In this document: positions 6,128 to 7,833 of the stretch, in pieces
Position numbering within the stretch: the stretch's first letter is position 1
How the letters are laid out: each line of letters begins with the position of its first letter
Assembly (NCBI GenBank): GCA_003454415.1
Contig: DMKG01000044.1
Location: 1,390 to 9,222, forward strand
DNA: 7,833 nucleotides
Reading direction: 5' to 3'
Origin: Alphaproteobacteria bacterium
GTDB taxonomy: Bacteria > Pseudomonadota > Alphaproteobacteria > UBA11222
Made by a program: the position numbers and the translations under genes
The notes under the pieces: generated by a model
Told to the model about the DNA's origin: nothing
Seen by the model: the letters and a program-made list of their open reading frames with translations, nothing else
Database searches by the model: none

Positions 6128-6147
6128 GGGCGGCGCGCCCTTTTTTT
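6128..6147 (+). terminator. Intrinsic-terminator-like hairpin on the plus strand
   Basis: On the plus strand GGGCG, loop GCG and CGCCC (6128-6140) are followed directly by seven T residues (6141-6147), the form of a rho-independent terminator. No plus-strand gene precedes it, so it would act only on antisense transcripts of the riboswitch region. On the minus strand the run of A comes before the hairpin and no T-run follows, so it is a poor terminator for the GTPase gene. A longer pairing GGCGCGC/GCGCGCC around the T-run is an alternative fold. Confidence 0.4.
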
Positions 6148-6164
6148 AGGCAGCGCGCCCCAGT

Positions 6165-7106
6165 TCAGTCCCTGCTTTCCAGGGATTTGCTGATATCCGC
6201 CGCACGCCTGAAAGGCGACAAGCCCGAGGGCGCAGACAGAGCCTGCTTTGCACGCTGGAGCCCGCGCAGGCCGAACTGCTCACGCACACTATCTTCCAGC
6301 CAATGACGCGCCTGCAGGGCGCGCATGCGCCCGCCTTCGCCGGTTCCGGCAAGCCACAGGCGATGGCGCTCGATGGCGTCCGCCAGCGCTTCCACCCCTT
6401 CCCTGCGCGCCGCGCTGAGCAGCATTACCGGCACGGTCCATGCGCCTGCAGGGGATTCAGCAAGACCCAGCGCGCCTTCGATATCCGCCCGGGCGCGACG
6501 GGCGGCGGCCGTCAGATCGGATTTCGTCACCACGGCGATATGCGGCACTTCCATGATCCCCGCCTTCATGAATTGCAGACTGTCCCCTGAACCCGGCTGC
6601 ACACAGAAGATCACCGTATCGCACACATTGGCGACATCGGTTTCCGACTGGCCGATGCCCACGGTTTCGATCAACACGATGTCAAAGACGGCGCGCATCA
6701 GCACCATTGCGGGAATGGTGAGCGCCGCAAGCCCGCCAAGCCGCGCGCGCGCAGCCATGGACCGCACGAAAACCTGATCATCTTCGGGATCGATATTCAG
6801 GCGTGTGCGGTCCCCCAGCAGCGCACCCCCAGTCTTGCGCGACGTAGGGTCGACTGCAATCACCCCGACGCTCAGCCCCCTTGAACGCCAGATTTGAACC
6901 AGCGCATTGATCAGGGTGGATTTCCCCACTCCCGGCGGACCCGTCAGGCCAATCACATGGGCGCGGGCCGCTTTCCAGGCCGCATCGAGAAGCCCGATGA
7001 CCGCCGGTTCTTCCGGATATTTCTCGACCGCCGCCAGGGCCCGGGCCATGGCCTGCTTTCCACCGCCACGAAGCCCGTCAAAAGCCGGAATATCAGCGGC
7101 CGCCAT
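6165..7106 (-). CDS. meaB: MeaB/ArgK-family GTPase (G3E-type chaperone of B12-dependent acyl-CoA mutase)
   Basis: This 313-residue cytoplasmic P-loop GTPase is of MeaB length. Family members use GTP hydrolysis to load and protect adenosylcobalamin-dependent methylmalonyl-CoA or related mutases. Visible motifs are Walker [10 protein letters not shown] (56-64), [19 protein letters not shown] (85-103), the Mg/switch II stretch ETVGIGQSE (147-155), [17 protein letters not shown] (170-186) and the guanine-specificity TKSD (194-197). Several of these differ from classical MeaB as I recall it (VDPSSPFSGG, PGAGDELQGIKKGIME, NKAD), so this seems a distinct subgroup whose partner mutase may differ. The ATG at 7106-7104 overlaps the end of the phosphate dikinase gene by 14 bases, suggesting an operon with it. 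No mutase gene is in the window. The alternative reading, a metallochaperone GTPase serving the nearby Ni enzyme, is less likely because it sits upstream of the riboswitch and its promoter. Confidence 0.85.
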   Translation of the reverse strand: MAAADIPAFDGLRGGGKQAMARALAAVEKYPEEPAVIGLLDAAWKAARAHVIGLTGPPGVGKSTLINALVQIWRSRGLSVGVIAVDPTSRKTGGALLGDRTRLNIDPEDDQVFVRSMAARARLGGLAALTIPAMVLMRAVFDIVLIETVGIGQSETDVANVCDTVIFCVQPGSGDSLQFMKAGIMEVPHIAVVTKSDLTAAARRARADIEGALGLAESPAGAWTVPVMLLSAARREGVEALADAIERHRLWLAGTGEGGRMRALQARHWLEDSVREQFGLRGLQRAKQALSAPSGLSPFRRAADISKSLESRD

Positions 7107-7833
7107 CTTTTTCAGCTAGTGCGGCATGGGCCGCCGCAAGCCGGGCGACCGGCACCCGGAAAGGCGAACAGGAGACATAATCCAGCCCCACCTCATGGCA
7201 GAAGATGACCGATGCCGGATCGCCGCCATGCTCCCCGCAAATCCCCAGTTTCAGTCCGGGCCTTTGCCGCCGGCCACGCTCCGCGGCGATGCGGATGAGC
7301 TCGCCCACTCCCTCCTGATCGAGACTGGCGAAAGGATCCTCGCTGAAAATTCCCGCCTTCAGATAATCTTTCAGGAACGAGCCGGAATCATCGCGGCTGA
7401 CGCCATAAGTGGTCTGGGTCAGATCATTGGTGCCGAAACTGAAAAACTCGGCTTGTTCTGCGATTTCACCGGCCCGAAGCGCGGCGCGCGGCAATTCGAT
7501 CATGGTCCCAATCTGATACTCCAGCTTCTCGCCGGTTTCCCCGCTCACCTCTCTGGCCATGGCGTCGATGCGCGCCTTCAGGATCGACAGCTCCTTGCCC
7601 GTCGCTATCAGCGGCAGCATGATTTCCGGATGCACATCCTCGCCGGAAGATTTCTTCACCTGGACAGCAGCCTCGAAAATTGCCCGCGCCTGCATTTCAT
7701 AGATTTCAGGATAGGAGATTCCCAGGCGGGAGCCGCGATGCCCCAGCATGGGATTGCTTTCCTCCAGCGCATGGGCGCGGGCGCGCACCTTTTCCGCGCT
7801 GCTGTTCAGCGCGGAAGCCACCTGCGCGAATTC
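7093..7833 (-). CDS. ppdK: Pyruvate, phosphate dikinase, C-terminal part (5' end outside window)
   Basis: The frame is open from the window edge to the TGA at 7095-7093, giving about 246 residues. It is the C-terminal PEP/pyruvate-binding TIM-barrel domain of pyruvate, phosphate dikinase, which interconverts pyruvate + ATP + phosphate and PEP + AMP + pyrophosphate. Diagnostic stretches are [67 protein letters not shown], and [40 protein letters not shown] at the end. The cysteine in CGEHGGDP is the acid/base residue for enolpyruvate in this family. NPMLGHRG together with the [17 protein letters not shown] ending favours dikinase over PEP synthase or PTS enzyme I. A GTG at 7821 lies within the domain and is not the gene start. 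The stop overlaps the following GTPase gene by 14 bases. Confidence 0.95.
   Translation of the reverse strand, partial: EFAQVASALNSSAEKVRARAHALEESNPMLGHRGSRLGISYPEIYEMQARAIFEAAVQVKKSSGEDVHPEIMLPLIATGKELSILKARIDAMAREVSGETGEKLEYQIGTMIELPRAALRAGEIAEQAEFFSFGTNDLTQTTYGVSRDDSGSFLKDYLKAGIFSEDPFASLDQEGVGELIRIAAERGRRQRPGLKLGICGEHGGDPASVIFCHEVGLDYVSCSPFRVPVARLAAAHAALAEKDGGR

Overview
This window looks like part of a GC-rich proteobacterial chromosome, most probably alphaproteobacterial. That placement rests on base composition, the gene families and the regulatory style, and no species can be named. Every gene is on the minus strand except two polysaccharide genes at the left edge. Layout from left to right: the 3' end of a GT4 glycosyltransferase (+), a UDP-glucuronate 4-epimerase (+), a five-gene minus-strand operon read from about 6019 down to 1602, a 364-base regulatory region (5801-6164) at the head of that operon, a MeaB/ArgK-type GTPase (-), and the C-terminal part of pyruvate, phosphate dikinase (-).

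The centre of interest is the operon. Its leader carries a near-consensus guanidine-I (ykkC-yxkD) riboswitch on the minus strand (about 5924-6018), with a terminator/antiterminator arrangement just downstream. Behind it come, in order, a periplasmic binding protein of the NitT/TauT superfamily, a membrane permease, an ATPase, an agmatinase-like ureohydrolase and a small His-rich protein of unknown function. The ureohydrolase has a DRHAD metal motif and a PGTGWPEPGG loop in place of the agmatinase DAHxD and PGTGTPxPGG forms. As I recall, these mark the Ni-dependent guanidine hydrolase GdmH (Synechocystis Sll1077). The unit therefore reads as a guanidine-sensing, guanidine-importing and guanidine-hydrolysing (to urea and ammonia) nitrogen-scavenging operon.

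Upstream of the riboswitch is a good sigma-54-type promoter match (GG-N10-GC), placed so that transcription would begin at the first base of the aptamer P1 stem. A perfect 7-bp inverted repeat lies further upstream. This suggests a two-step control: nitrogen limitation starts transcription, and guanidine lets it read through.

The operon lacks the HypA/HypB-like nickel chaperones (GdmA/GdmB) that accompany gdmH in cyanobacteria. In that downstream position it has instead a 125-residue protein, translationally coupled to gdmH, with six histidines in its first 19 residues. It is a candidate for an undescribed maturation or accessory factor.

The flanking genes appear unrelated: exopolysaccharide or lipopolysaccharide sugar supply on the left, and central carbon metabolism plus B12-enzyme maintenance on the right.
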